The notes under the pieces were generated by a model. The model was not told the DNA's origin, did no database searches, and saw only the letters and a list, made by a program, of their open reading frames with translations. From Calliopum simillimum (taxonomy: Eukaryota > Arthropoda > Insecta > Diptera > Lauxaniidae): DNA of 64,000 nucleotides. Positions 24,640 to 36,099 of this stretch are shown here, piece by piece. The position numbers and the translations under genes are program-made. The stretch is from NCBI GenBank assembly GCA_951812925.1, contig OX638369.1, positions 49,099,061 to 49,163,060 of the forward strand. Direction: 5' to 3'. The stretch's first letter is position 1. The number at the start of each line of letters is the position of its first letter.

Positions 24640-25016
24640 TCCTCGTTGACGGGAGAGGGAAAAAATGTTCACCAAATTCCATTCATTTTTCCTCTCCAAT
24701 ATTTCTCTCAAACATACTACCTACCACCTTTTGTCAACCCCTTAAGGAGCCTCCATACAAAATCTATATATTAATACGCAAGATAAAAATTTGTCGTACC
24801 TTTTTTACTATGTTAGAAATGGAGCACGACTATGAATTATACACCATTAGAAAAGTATTTCTGTGCAAATATGCACAAAGCTAAAAAAATAGCAAAACAA
24901 ATTACGTAAACTGTCAAAAAAAATTTCTCATTGCCGGAAAAGGGAAAAATGTTCTCCGACCTCCTTAATTTTTCATACCAAACATTTCTTTCGAACGTAT
25001 GAACTTTCTTTCTATT
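24640..25016 (+). repeat. Tandem A-B-A segment, partial 390 bp repeat
   Basis: Segment A (GGGAGAGGGAAAAAATGTTC and flanks, about 24640-24770) precedes a truncated copy of the 390 bp family (24775-24890). A second, diverged A (GGAAAAGGGAAAAATGTTCT, about 24905-25015) precedes the full copy at 25017. An inverted, isolated A-like segment occurs near 54390-54440 (TTTTTTCCCTCTCCCGG). This indicates a tandem duplication of about 245 bp. Confidence 0.65.
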
Positions 25017-25488
25017 AATACGCAAGACAAAAAATTGTCACCGTTTTTTTACTATATTAGAAAAGGAGTATGACTTTTTGTTATATACCATTAGAAAGGT
25101 ATTTGTGTATAGATTTGCACAAAGTTATAATTGTTTTAATATGTAGCTTTAAAGCCAGATAAAATTAAAAACAAATATTTCAATATTAATAACAAAATAC
25201 GCAGTCACACAGAGCTGCGAAAAAGGATAAAGCACACAGAAGAGACAAAAAAGCAAAGAAGTGAGTTCATGTTCTTTGCTTTGTTTAAGTTTGGCTTTAC
25301 ATCGCGCCAGAGATGACATATATAAAAGCACATGTCAATTTTGTACCAGATACAAAAAAAGCACTAAAATTGTCCAAAATGTACCAGAATTATTAAATTT
25401 TTTTGTGTCAATTCTGTACCAAATACAAAAAAAAGTACCAAAATTGTCCAAAATGTACTAAAATTATTTAATTTATTTGTCGATCCTA
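25017..25488 (+). repeat. Dispersed ~390 bp repeat, copy 3
   Basis: Collinear with 3961-4355 and 5932-6300 but expanded near its right end: the CAAATACAAAAAAAGTACCAAAATTGTCC-type module is present twice (about 25347-25390 and 25418-25465). Non-coding. Confidence 0.75.
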
Positions 25489-26889
25489 ATATAAATAAAA
25501 AGGCACTCGCTCGCATTATTTGGGTTGGGTTCAGAGTTGATTTGACGTTTGATGAAACTTTTTTTTTTCGTTTTGCTGCAAATTCATTTTTCATTGTTTG
25601 AAAACGAAACCAGCACATAAAATGCATTACAGCTGCAGTGTTGTACAACACAATCTTTTTTCTTTAAAAAATTTTTCATTTATTGCAATATTTTAATTTA
25701 GCAAGATTGGCGTCTCATGTGGAGTCAAAGTCAGCAGCAGCAGCGCCATCATTGCAACTTCAATTGTTTGCCAGTCTTTGGGTGCTACATACGGACGACG
25801 TACAACATTTTGCCATTCGCTTGTGTGCCGCCAGTCTGTCATTGTGAATTTTCCTATATTTTACACGCTCGGTTTTGAAACACCCTTTTACCCCCTCCGC
25901 CCTCATCCATGATTTCCCAATCATATATTAAAATTTTATCTCAACTTCTTGTGTAGCAGCAATTCGACTTTGGTTTTCTGGGTTTTGAGTTGTCGCGCTA
26001 CCAGCTGCATTCTGGTTCTCATGACTTTGTAATGCGCTGAGTAATCATTTCGTTTCATGGAGTTTTTCTTTTTTTTTTTTGTTGGTTTTTTTGCACCACC
26101 AATTCCCGTCACTAATTGGCATTTGTTTGCGCTCAAAAAATAAAAAGAGTGGGCTTCTGGTTTCTTGGCTCTGGTTTTTTTTTTTTTTTGTTCTTTCCTC
26201 ATTTTCTTTTCTACATTGGGTATATGGGAAACATTGCATTTAAACACTTAAAACACTAAGCAGTCAACCAACTAACCAACCATCGAAACCAACCTACAAA
26301 AGCAAAATTGAAGGCGCTTGCAATTTGGAGCGTTTGTGTTGGCGTCAGCAACAGCAGCCTGATGATAAGCGTCTACTTTTTCGATTTTGTCGTCGTCGTC
26401 GTCGTTATCGTTTTATATTTCTCTCTATGTAGCGTAATTAAATTCCTTAGTTTAATGGCTGCTTTTTCTTCAAGTGTGTGTGGATACGAACTCCTCTTCC
26501 TGTACCCCATTCACAATGAAAATTGGATTAAGAATAAAAATCTAATTTCATTTGCTTTGTGTTTTTGTTTTTGACTAATTAAAAATATGATACTGCAATT
26601 TGGAGAGTAAAGCATTTTTGCGCTACTGATCCTTTAGAATTTTGTTTTTTCGTTTGACAACATCATCAGTTTTTTTAAAAAACAACGTAAATTGTTAAAA
26701 ATCTTAAAGCAAAAATGTAGGGCACATTAGATAGTATCGATACCCATACAAAAAACGATGTAAGCTCCCATTTCGAAAGCTTATCAGTTTTGATCTTTAA
26801 GATCTTTAAGGAAAAAAAAAGTTTTTTTTTTCGACCTCAATTTGATTTTTTCCTTTTGCTCCGCCACTTAACTCCGATCATCAATAATA
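25489..26889. other. Non-coding stretch with trinucleotide-rich DNA
   Basis: No gene supported. CAGCAGCAGCAGCGCC lies near 25734, T-rich runs near 26070-26190, and a GTCGTCGTCGTCG run near 26386-26403. It appears to be mostly single-copy within this window. Confidence 0.5.
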
Positions 26890-27485
26890 GTATATCGTTG
26901 TAATTTGAATTTTCTTGAATTTTTTCAGAATTCTCGGACCTGTTATGTGGCCGTAATGAGTGATTTAATGATTTTAACCCATTCTGTGCCATGTCCCACA
27001 TGTGTTTTTGAATTTTACTCCAGAATATTTGCTATATATCCCGCTTTCTTGCTTTATGTGTCGTTAAGGTGTGCTAGACCCCATATCGTCAAAAATCGCG
27101 TTTTTTACCCAAAATTTAGCGTTTTTAGTTTTTTACTCGGCAGGGGTCGCTGAAATTAAAAAACATCGCAAAGAAAGTCGATTTATTTTTCATCAAGGAA
27201 TTTGATGGATTTTTTTGAGAATTTTAACACCTTTTATGTGGCCGTAATGAGCGATTTAGACTTTTTAACCCATTCTGCCTTCAGGTCCCAAATACGGTTT
27301 TTCTGAATTTTACTTGAGAATATTCAGAAACGTGCCCCGTAACATATTTAATACTTCTGAAATGTCTGCTTTCTCGTATGTAATCGGAAACCTCGATTTT
27401 CCCAAACTTTTCAGGCAAAATGACCTCCAGACACCCCCTCATGACGAAATTTTCTTGTGCACCTTTTGAGAATTTCATTGTATAA
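26890..27485 (-). repeat. Two-unit dispersed repeat, copy 2
   Basis: Reverse-orientation relative of 20731-21230. The block ATGTGGCCGTAATGAG...TTTTAACCCATTCTG occurs twice (about 26945-26990 and 27235-27280), ~295 bp apart, so the two-unit architecture is conserved while the spacing differs from copy 1. The right portion (27300-27480) matches 20735-20850. Non-coding. Confidence 0.75.
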
Positions 27486-27539
27486 TCTGGGGATTTTCCA
27501 CCACATTTGGTTATAGAATATGAAAAAAAAAAATTCTAA

Positions 27540-28440
27540 CAACCTGGGTAATATAAGGGAAGATTATTTTCGGAGATGCCCATATGAACTCACGTTGTCA
27601 TAGTGTAGAATGATACTTCGTTACTGTCTGTTATTTGGAGGAGGGTGGGAGATCTGATCAGACAATACGGATCTCCTGCCGCAAAAAACGCTGGTAGAAG
27701 TTGTTTAATCGATGGATCTGATAGCGCAGTCTTGTATGTAATAGAAGATTGATTGAACGAAACAAAAGAGGCTGTTGGTTAGACATTGCCCCATGTCTGC
27801 CTCCCAACGGCAAACCCTGGTAATGGTGGTTGGCAGTGACACTGTTGACTGCAGTGTCGCTGTCCAAGACAGGATTTCGAGAGTTTTCCTGATAAATCTG
27901 CACTTGGTAACGTGTTCACACGATCAATGGTAAGTCGAGTTGTACATGGTAAAGCATGGCCATAGCAACCTCCTTGGGTAGGACTACTTCTCCCAAGAAA
28001 GTCTTAAGGAACGTGTTCCCAAAATCCATGATAAATCGACATGGGTGTTAAGTCCCAGGCGGATCAGAGTCATTCTAACAGTAGCGTATTGCTACGAAAT
28101 CTGACCGGAGATTATTCTGGTAACACGGAAGTCAGTAGCTCTTGGGAGTATCAGATTCGCTGGATATTCCAACCGACTATTGGGATTGGCCTTCGATGAG
28201 TTTCGTGGTGGCTATTGTTTGGACCTAAATTGCAGGAAGAGTTTGAAAGCTCGGTGTAGAGTTGCATTCTCAACCGGGTGCCATGACCCAAAGAATGGCA
28301 TTAGAAAGTCCTATTTCCCTACCAACTATGGGCATTATGCTGATGGAAGGTTGCGCCGTCCGTCGTACACTGGACCGTGTGTGAAAAACACCGTGAGATT
28401 AAGCCATCATGGCAGCTCCTCAAGTTAAGCACAAGAGACT
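27540..28440. other. GC-rich block of unknown nature
   Basis: About 0.9 kb with base composition clearly richer in G+C than its surroundings and almost without homopolymers. Frames on both strands are modestly open (minus 27658-27903, plus 28180-28428), but I recognise no domain and no frame spans the block. It could be a retrotransposon 5' region, an old duplicated gene fragment or a transferred sequence. Ends are placed where AT-rich DNA resumes. Confidence 0.4.
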
Positions 28441-30008
28441 TCTTTCATCAGTGTCTTACACCTTAAAAAAAAGCGGATAAAATTATGAACAATTTCTTAC
28501 ATGGAGGACTAAGCTTTGGAAAAAAAAAAAAAACGTCTTAAGTAGTTGCTCGATGGCTTGTTTGCTTTATAAAAAAACTGCGCTTTTTAAAACCTTAGCT
28601 CAAATAAAGAGTAACCATTGCATTGAAAAATATATATCAAGTTTACATGTACTGACAAATGTTTTAGAAAGTGGTAACCCATAAAACTTTTTTGAAATTC
28701 ACAATGGCCATAGATGTCTATTAATAAAAATTATATTCTTGAAATTCCTAGCTAAAAGGTCAATTTAAAAAAAAGCATAGTTTTAGGGGTTATTTTTATA
28801 TTCTTTTCCTTACACCAACATCACAGTTTTTATTTTATGAATAATTTGCACTAATCGAGAAACTATGTTTGTCAAAATGTTAGAAAAAACTAAATATATG
28901 AAACTAAAACTGTTAATAAGTATATAAGAAAAAGAAAAACCTAAAAGTGTGCCTGAATGTATGCTGCAATATTTTTATTGAAAACTTACATTTCTAGATT
29001 ACATGCATAATATATAAAATTATTAAAAATATCAAAAGCGTACAAAAAAAAAGTAAACTTTAAAAAACATTTCCCAAAACAAAAAACCATCATGTAATAC
29101 TAGATTTTAAAGCACAACATTTCCACAAAATAGAAACTCTGACACAAAAATCAACAAAAAAAAACTTCAGTTTTTTCCTTTCACTTCCATGCTGCTCAAT
29201 AAAAACTAAAAGCAATTCAAAACAAAAGGAAAAAAATTGTATTGCATATTTTTAAGAGCCTATGAAATGTAAATTTCCCATCTTTCCACTTGAAAAGCCG
29301 AATATAAAAGTTTGTTTAAAATGCAAAAATAATCGACTTTAAATCGAATATCGTAACGATGAACGAACAAAATGAAACAACCGAACGTATGAAATGCCAT
29401 GAAGCGCAAACGACAGTTATAGTAACAACAACAAGAACAACAAAATTATATATGTTGTTATATCGTTGGTATTTGCCAAAAAGGATTCTAAATACAAAAA
29501 TTCGGCTACATACACACACATAGAGTACATTCAAACACAACTAATGGCTCCCATGTGCGCCTTAATGGGTTAAAATGCAAGGCAGCTGGAGCGCATTGAA
29601 CTGGACCAAGCACAGTGCCTACTGTGAATGAGGGGGGAATGCTAGTTTGATGGGGTGGGGAGAAGTGTGGGTGCCTTTTGGCAAGTTGTCTCAAGAGTGT
29701 TTGTCGTCGTGATCAGACGACACTACTGAATGAATGACAACAACACACTTGGATGTATGTCAATAGAAAAACTATTGCTGCTATGCGACACCAATGTTTT
29801 GCACTGCACAGTGTGGGGAGATGTGTGTTTTGTAGAAGAAACTTATTTTCTACTTAAAGCTAGATTCACTATCTTTCTGATAAAAGTTAGAATATGAAAA
29901 TCGATTTAGATAAGTAGATATCTCTAAGTTATGGATTTTGCAAAGCAGTAATGGTTGATTTTATATTATAAAACAATCAAAAAAAACAGAATTACTAAAC
30001 TGTTAGAA
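28441..30008. other. AT-rich non-coding stretch
   Basis: No gene supported. 29500-29830 is less AT-rich and non-repetitive within the window, with a short minus-strand frame (29506-29694) lacking family resemblance. Confidence 0.5.
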
Positions 30009-30144
30009 ATACGCACTAAAAAATGGAAGTTTACCTTTGTGACTTTTGATTCTCTTAAGTATTAATTTTAAACTATTTTGGTATTAAATTCAAAATTGTT
30101 TACAAAAAAGTTTGAAATTTATTCCAAAAAGCTTTAAATTAATA

Positions 30145-31007
30145 TTGGGTGTACAACTTAAAAACCGGAATTTGACGGTGGATGTCCGTACTAACAAATA
30201 TCGTGAAAGCTCGAACTTTATATATATGTCATTTTGAAGGTACATTTGACAGCTGTCATTATTATTTTTCACGATGAATAACTTCAAAAATTGGAGAAAA
30301 AGACAGCATTTGCGGGATGTTCTGTTGGGTCATTTTTTTGCAAAGAAAACTGCTGTGGAAAGTCATAGTTTGCTTGTAGAAGTTTATGGGGACTATGCTC
30401 CAGCTGAATCAAGCTGTCGTGAGTGGTTTCGACGGTTTAAAAGTGGTGATTTTGATGTCGAACACAAAGAACGTCCTGGTCAGGACCAGCTAGGTGTGAA
30501 TCGTTATAAGCTGTTGCCAGGTGGCCAAACCATTAATGCTCAACTCTATCGTCAACAATTGATCCGATTGAAGCAGAAAATCCAGGCAGAGCGGCCAACC
30601 AGACACGAGTCAATCATTTTCCACCACGATAACGCTCGGCCACATATTGCTGCCCCAGTCAAAAATTACCTGGAAAACAACGGATGGGAAATCTATACAA
30701 ATTTTGCCTCACCTGCCTTATAGCCCAGACCTTGCACCATCAGACTACCATTTGTTCCGATCAATGCAGAATGCCCTATCAGGAATACGGTTCACTTAAG
30801 TTCAAGATATCGAAAATTGGCTTGATTCATTTTTGGCCGCCAAGCCGGCGCAATTTTTTTCGGATGGAGTTCATAAATTTCCTGAAAGATGGGGAAACGT
30901 TGTAGCTTCCAATGGACAATACTTTGAATAAAATATATTGTAACATTTTTTCACAATAAAGCATCAAATTTCGCTAAAAAATTCAGGTTTTTAAGTTGTA
31001 TGCCCAA
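30145..31007 (+). mobile_element. Internally deleted mariner, copy 2
   Basis: An 863 bp element with 28 bp terminal inverted repeats (left TTGGGTGTACAACTTAAAAA, right the complement of TTGGGCATACAACTTAAAAA) and a TA on each side (30143-30144 and 31008-31009). It carries the same central transposase deletion as 13781-14650. Full-length mariners are near 1.3 kb, so ~0.4 kb is missing. Confidence 0.95.
30274..30931 (+). pseudogene. Mariner transposase, central deletion and frameshift
   Basis: ATG at 30274 opens a frame with the helix-turn-helix region (KKTAVESH, YAPAESSCREWFRRFKSG). It passes the deletion junction GQDQLG at ~30490 without a stop and continues through LLPGGQTINAQLYRQ and FHHDNARPHIAAP. 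A ~10 bp insertion near 30692, relative to copy 1, shifts the frame and ends it at 30723. The rest of the C-terminus (PYSPDLAPSDYH-type region through the terminal YFE) follows in another frame to TAA at 30929-30931. It lacks the first catalytic Asp, so no transposase activity is expected; the N-terminal DNA-binding part is open. Confidence 0.9.
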
Positions 31008-31239
31008 TACTTTTTTTATCATTGTTCTATATAAAAACATTTTTGTTTAAAATTAAACTATAATTTTTACTGTGTAACATCTTTTTTTAAAATCATAGGA
31101 AAGGTAATTAATTTTTCTCTACATGAAAGACATTTTGTGAAATATAAAAAATAGGCCATAGTAAGATCGCTTTTTGTAATCGTTGTACTTAAAAATACTA
31201 AAATAGTACTAAAATTAGTACTAAAATGTACTAAAGGTA

Positions 31240-31430
31240 TACACTCAAAAATTACAGTTTACTTTGATTCACTTCAGTATTGATTTAAAATTTTTTTGGT
31301 ATTAAATTCCGATTTTTTGAAATTTATTCCAAAAAAGTTTAAAATTTATACCAAAATAGTTTAATATTAATACTTTTTTTGGCATTGTTCTATGTAAATA
31401 CTTTTTGGTTTTAAAATTTGTATTGTGTAG
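31240..31430 (+). mobile_element. ~200 bp MITE, copy B
   Basis: Intact-length member of the family: ACACTCAAAAATTACAGTTT at the left; ATACTTTTTTTGGCATTGTT and ATACTTTTTGGTTTTAAAAT near the right. Non-coding. It stands 20 bp from the pogo-like element at 31451. Confidence 0.75.
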
Positions 31431-31450
31431 TACTGAAAAGTGGGGGAATA

Positions 31451-32637
31451 GTGTCGCCTGCCGGCATGGGTCGGGTGTGGGCACCCCCCCGTAACTTTTT
31501 ACAGAAAACAAATGCGGCTGTTCTGACAAATGTTAAGCGCGTGTTATGACAGCATGAAGTTTTTGTGCATTTACCGGAGCAAACAGACGGATTTGCTTTA
31601 TGCTGAGGAGAAACTAATTTTTGAATGAGTAAAAGTCAACACAAAAGTTTTTTTCAATAATTTTTCAAGTGCAATAAATCGAAGTAAATAAATCGAAAAG
31701 CTGAATGCAATCTATATTTATGCAGTAAATTTATTATATTTTATGATTCAAAACCGAATCCAACCAAAATGTTCACACAACAGAAGTTGCTTATTGTTTT
31801 TCAAAGTGGATGTCAAAGTCGGTTGTGGGCACGCAATAGGGTCGGTTGTGGGCACCCCTCTTTTTATATTTAATACATGTGATTTACTGAAACATCGTAG
31901 TGGATGTCAACATAACAAATTTAAATGGTGTTCTTATTTCTTTTTGCGCTTTTTTAGTGGAAAGGAAAGAACCAATAGGCCCTTTAAAGATATCGAGTAA
32001 AGAATTTGTTTCATTAAGTGTGGGTGGTATGGTGGCATACCACTTTGTAAATAATCTCGGTATTGAAATTCCAGGCAAGTGGACCGAGGAGCAGATGGTG
32101 GGCATGGTTTGGTACAAAAAATCATGCTTGGCAAAAGAGCTATGTCAACAAGGGCTAGAAATTATGTCACCTTTCCGGCTTAGTCTGCAAAACAATTGAT
32201 CGGGCATTAACGCCAAAGACAATCAAGTCCTGTTTTAAGGCAACAGGCATGATGCCATTTGATCCAGACGTTTTCAGTGACGATTTTGTTGAAGCCGTTG
32301 AGCAGAATTTGTCGAAATTGTGTGAATCAGTGTTTCCAAGATAAATTAATTTTGCTTCCTTCTCCATGTGATTGCGTTCTACTTCATAATTTCCCATTTT
32401 TAACCGAATTTCTAAGGGTGCCTACAACCGACCCAAAATTTTTTATTTTTTTTTTTTTCAAAAATGAACACATCACTATTTTTTTTACAATAATTTTTCC
32501 AACTGACGAAATCAATTTATTTTCTTCGTCAGTAGTCAGCTAAGGGTCTAGCTTTCCATTGATACTTATATGTGTGCATAATATGCATTTGGTCAAAAGG
32601 TATGAATCGAAAGCCGAATGGTGCCCACACCCGACAC
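31451..32637 (+). mobile_element. Pogo/Tigger-like element, internally deleted
   Basis: GTGTCG at the left and CGACAC at the right are flanked by TA (31449-31450 and 32638-32639). The motif GGTCGGGTGTGGGCACC, or a close variant, occurs five times: 31469 region, 31817 region and 31839-31856 in direct orientation, and 32417-32434 and 32620-32636 inverted. The left end has ~17 extra bases between GTGTCG and the motif compared with the right end. Between the motif clusters are N- and C-terminal fragments of a pogo-type transposase. Confidence 0.75.
31957..32344 (+). pseudogene. Pogo/jerky-type transposase remnant
   Basis: The N-terminal part reads VERKEPIGPLKISSKEFVSL and then IPGKWTEEQMVGMVWYKKS, like the second DNA-binding helix-turn-helix of pogo/Tigger and CENP-B-type proteins. 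After a junction near 32170-32195 and a frame change comes the C-terminus TPKTIKSCFKATGMMPFDPD ending KLCESVFPR and TAA (32342-32344). That motif (K..CF.ATG..PF.P) lies downstream of the DDE domain, so the whole catalytic domain is deleted. Inferred from motif resemblance; a profile search would decide. Confidence 0.7.
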
Positions 32638-32699
32638 TATTGCCTTACTAAAAGAAGTACTAAACTGTACTGAAAGTAGATCTAAAATTATAGTCAATA

Positions 32700-34092
32700 T
32701 TGCCTATTTAAATAAACATGATAATCGGTTAAGTAATGTGCAAGCTATGAACAATTTTGTGAATCGGTACCGCCTGATTTGGCTATTTTTATCACTTCCC
32801 AAAGTAAATCTCAAAAATTTTTTTTCACAATTTTATTGACTTCTTCCTCTAACGAAACTTAAAACAAAATTGCTCCGAAATCCGACCGATCAAATTTTGT
32901 GACGCTAAGCATGGAAGTGTTATTTTCTAAATTGTGTTTTGTCCGTTTTTTGCAAGCTTATGCTCCACTGTGCCTCACTCCCATCGTTCGATATGTTGTT
33001 ACTGATAGGAGCAGTATTGCTATTTAATAGCAATCGTTTATCAGCTTTCATGATGGGAATATCCGCATGGAAAAAAATGTTTACTGCTATTTGTTGATTT
33101 TTGGTTGCTTTAACAAAAAAGAATTTACTCTCAAAGTTTTTTTTTTTTGAAACAATTTAATAAAATGCAAATTTTTAACATTTACATTTTATTGAGTTTT
33201 TGTTTTTCCAAAAAAATTTAAGTTTTTCCATTTTACAACATTGCTGTAAATTTTTCTGAATCAAAGTTGAAATTTTCCTCTCTCTATTTTCTATTTCATA
33301 TTTCAATATTACAATATTATCATTTTCTACTGTATTAAAATTCAATAAGTTTCCAAAAGAAAACAAAAAAAAAAAAATCTTACTTAAATTTGTGCTTCCG
33401 CTATTTGACGTCGTCCTTTCCAGCAATTAACCTCTGTGTATTCAATGTGCGTGTGTGTGTGTGTATGATTCCTTGCAATCCCTAGGCACCATCAAAGAAA
33501 ATTCTGTTGTATTTTTTTTTTCGAAAATTTTTATGCCTTCGCCGCCGCATTCACATTTTATGACGCACTCCACTTTGTGTTTTGCCATTTTCATTTTATT
33601 CTTTTCTTGATCATCTATCAAAAATATTTTGTGGGGTCTTTATTGTAGCAATATTAGAGGAATTCATACTTAAATTGTTGCTATTGCCGCTTGTTGTATC
33701 CCTCCATCCATAGATTCATTCGTTCTTGCCTTCATTCACTGATTCACCCATTGAATGGACGAACCCTTACCCTTTCTTTTTGTTCAAAATTCCCTATTGT
33801 ATTGGCGTAGCATTTGCTTTGTTTGTTCATCATTTCCATCATCATCGACATTATCAACATTTTCATCGACGTCGTTTTGTAGTCCTCGTCCACGTCCTCG
33901 TCATCGTCATGAAAATGAAAAATCAAAATAAGCTGTTCGTCGTCCTTGCCGCCGCTGTCCCATCCATCCTGCAGCCTGTTGAAAAAATATATATTTCTTC
34001 GCTTAGTTGTATTCGCATCAATGAATTTTATACGTTCCCGCAATGTGCCCTAGTAGGGGCAGTAGCAGTAGCTAGCAGTCCTGATGAAAGCC
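32700..34092. other. Non-coding stretch with CATCATC-rich island
   Basis: No gene supported. It contains a GT repeat at 33447-33466 and a CATC/GTCC-rich island at 33800-33970. A 177-codon frame at 33726-34259 gives a His-rich, low-complexity product and runs into the piggyBac-like element, so it is taken as chance. Confidence 0.5.
33447..33466. repeat. (GT)n microsatellite
   Basis: About 20 bp of near-perfect GT dinucleotides. Confidence 0.85.
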
Positions 34093-34096
34093 TTAA

Positions 34097-36099
34097 CCCT
34101 CTAGTTCCCAAGGAGGCCTGTAGGCAGCCTTATTTAAAAAAATTCCATAAATCGTATTTGATGTGTTTTGAAACTGATTTTCTGCACACTGAAAGGGAAA
34201 TCCCCATTCTTCTAAATAAATGCATTTGCGTAAAGCTGCAATACGTACAAAAGCCGTAATTGTAAGCCAAAGTTGGAATTTCGTGAAAAAGTGATAAATT
34301 AATTATTTTGTATTTTGCGCTAAAAACAAACATTTTTTAAAAATAGTTCTTAAGCTTTATAAGATTCAAAAAAATTATGAGATGCAGCTATTTATGTGTG
34401 CTATAAGAAAAATAATTAATTTGACAAAATAACTTCTTAGCTTTTCCCTCACTGGCCCCAAACCAGACCGTGCCTGTAGGCCGTCTTGGGAAACAAATCA
34501 TAAAAAAGTTGAAACGGTCACTATATAGTTTTTTCGTGCTATTTGGATTTTTTTACCAATTTTCACTAAAACCTTGTGTGCTACGAATCATAAGTCGTAT
34601 CTTTAGGATTATATGATAACAAATCCCACATATGGTGCTTAAAATTATTGATTTGGACGGATTTTAGTATACCATCTTGGTATACCTGGAGGTCTAGATA
34701 GAGTGCGTTCTCGATCACGGATATCCCCATTTTCCAAGCACTTTTAGATATGAAAGACCAATGTAAAACAAAATAAAATTATTTTTTTGGCAGAAATTTG
34801 TAGCTCCGTTGATCGGGAGATTTATAAATAACTATGTGAACATACAACAAGGCCATTCGACGAACACCTACGTATGTTAGAATGAAACCTTTCTTTGATA
34901 AAAAAGATATTCATTCTATAGTTTCCCGTTTCGATCGAGCTACAAGAAAATATATTAAGATTCCATGTTTAAATGTTATTCATGAGAATAAACGTCAAAT
35001 GGTTCGGGCAAATCGTGCGATACAAATTTTTTAGAAGATTTCGAAATATTTCAGTCGCCTTTTTCACCATTTGGATTGATCGATGAACTAACGGTAGAAG
35101 CACTATCAAGTTCATGCTCTTTGATCACAACTAGAGTCCTATTCTTCTAGGTTAAGATTTGGTAGACCCTTTGGAGATAGAAATTTCTGTCGTAAGTAAA
35201 CTCTTCTGTTATGAAAGAATGTTGTCTTCACGACAAAGGCTGCAAATGGAATCCCTGGAGATAGTCCCATGTCGTATACAGACGAACCAGCAAGACAGAA
35301 AACTGATATAAAGAGTTCTAATCACCTTAACTAAATGTTCAGGTCTCAAAAACAATCTGTTCATTTAAGAATATGGATATGGCAAAAGCTACCGGTCCTA
35401 GAAGTCGTGCCTGAAAAAAGTCGATGCAAAACCGTAGTTTTTGCACGTAAAGTTTTAACTCTGACTGATAGACGGAGTGCCACTATCCTGATTACACATC
35501 TGAAGCACAATTTGAATGCAGAAAATGTAATATACAAGTGGCCCAACGAATATATTTGCCTCCCTGAGTGAACTTCGTGAGACCAACAAAAAAATCACAA
35601 TATCTATGAACCAAAATCTAATTTTGCGGTCGCCCTGAAATTTTCCACCCCCTTGAGCGTTCCGCCTGGGGTCGTGGCCCCCATCGAACCCCCTAGCTAC
35701 GACAGTTCATACATACATAGTGCCCCTTGTCAATTAGAATGATATTTTTGATTTCGTGGCAAAAAACAACATTTTGATTATATATACGGCTATATTTTTA
35801 TTCACCGATGTTAAAAAATAGTTATTGCATTTTATCAGCTGAAATGGTTAATCGTTACTTACGTTTACTTAGTTTTTATATTCGATTTTTGAACAAAAAT
35901 ACAAAGTTTCCATATAAATCATTTTATATTTTTTTTGGCTTACTTGCCCAAGGCGGCCTCTAGGCATGCTACCTTAAACACCCCCTACCACGATTTCTAC
36001 CCATCCAAAAAATTTTTTCTTGAACAAACATTGTTTCTACAACCCAAAGCTACCTTCTGTAATTTTTTTAGCTTAAAAAAAAATTTAGGAACTAGAGGG
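34097..36099 (+). mobile_element. piggyBac-like element, degraded
   Basis: A 2,003 bp element flanked by TTAA (34093-34096 and 36100-36103), with inverted ends CCCTCTAGTTCC...GGAACTAGAGGG, the CCC/GGG plus TTAA signature of piggyBac. A sub-terminal motif of CCCAAGGNGGCCTNTAGGCA type occurs near the left end (34108-34127), inverted at 34465-34490, and near the right at 35948-35967. The interior carries a decayed transposase. About 600-700 bp of a full element (typically ~2.4-2.6 kb or more) seems lost. Confidence 0.9.
34848..35571 (+). pseudogene. piggyBac-type transposase remnant
   Basis: The frame around 34852 gives SFDEHLRML, resembling the (S/A).DE motif at the first catalytic Asp. Another frame from 34886 reads KPFFDKKDIHSIVSRFDRAT and then YIKIPCLNVIHENKRQMVRA, which aligns with the conserved piggyBac stretch of (I/V)PCPNVI..YNK.MGGVD type; the Gly-Gly-Val-Asp segment holding the third catalytic Asp is lost. 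Many stops and shifts follow. A last open piece (35335-35571) includes a basic region where the Cys-rich C-terminal domain would be expected, but its cysteines are not convincing. Confidence 0.7.

Larger units (their letters stand above)
30009..31079 (+). mobile_element. ~200 bp MITE, copy A, split by mariner
   Basis: The halves 30009-30142 and 31010-31079 join into a unit homologous to 31240-31430 and, inverted, to 36669-36894. Shared motifs are GTATTGATTTTAAA, TTTTTTGGTATTAAAT, TTTGAAATTTATTCC, CATTGTTCTATAT and TTTTGGTTTTAAAAT. The ends are weakly inverted: a left CAAAAATTACAGTTTA-type sequence against a right TAAACTATAATTTTTACTGT. The mariner 30145-31007 sits at a TA inside this copy. Confidence 0.75.

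Noticed and set aside
33726..34259. 177-codon plus-strand open frame
   Set aside because: The product is His-rich and low in complexity, derived from CATC/GTCC repeats, and its 3' third lies inside the piggyBac-like element; there is no family resemblance.
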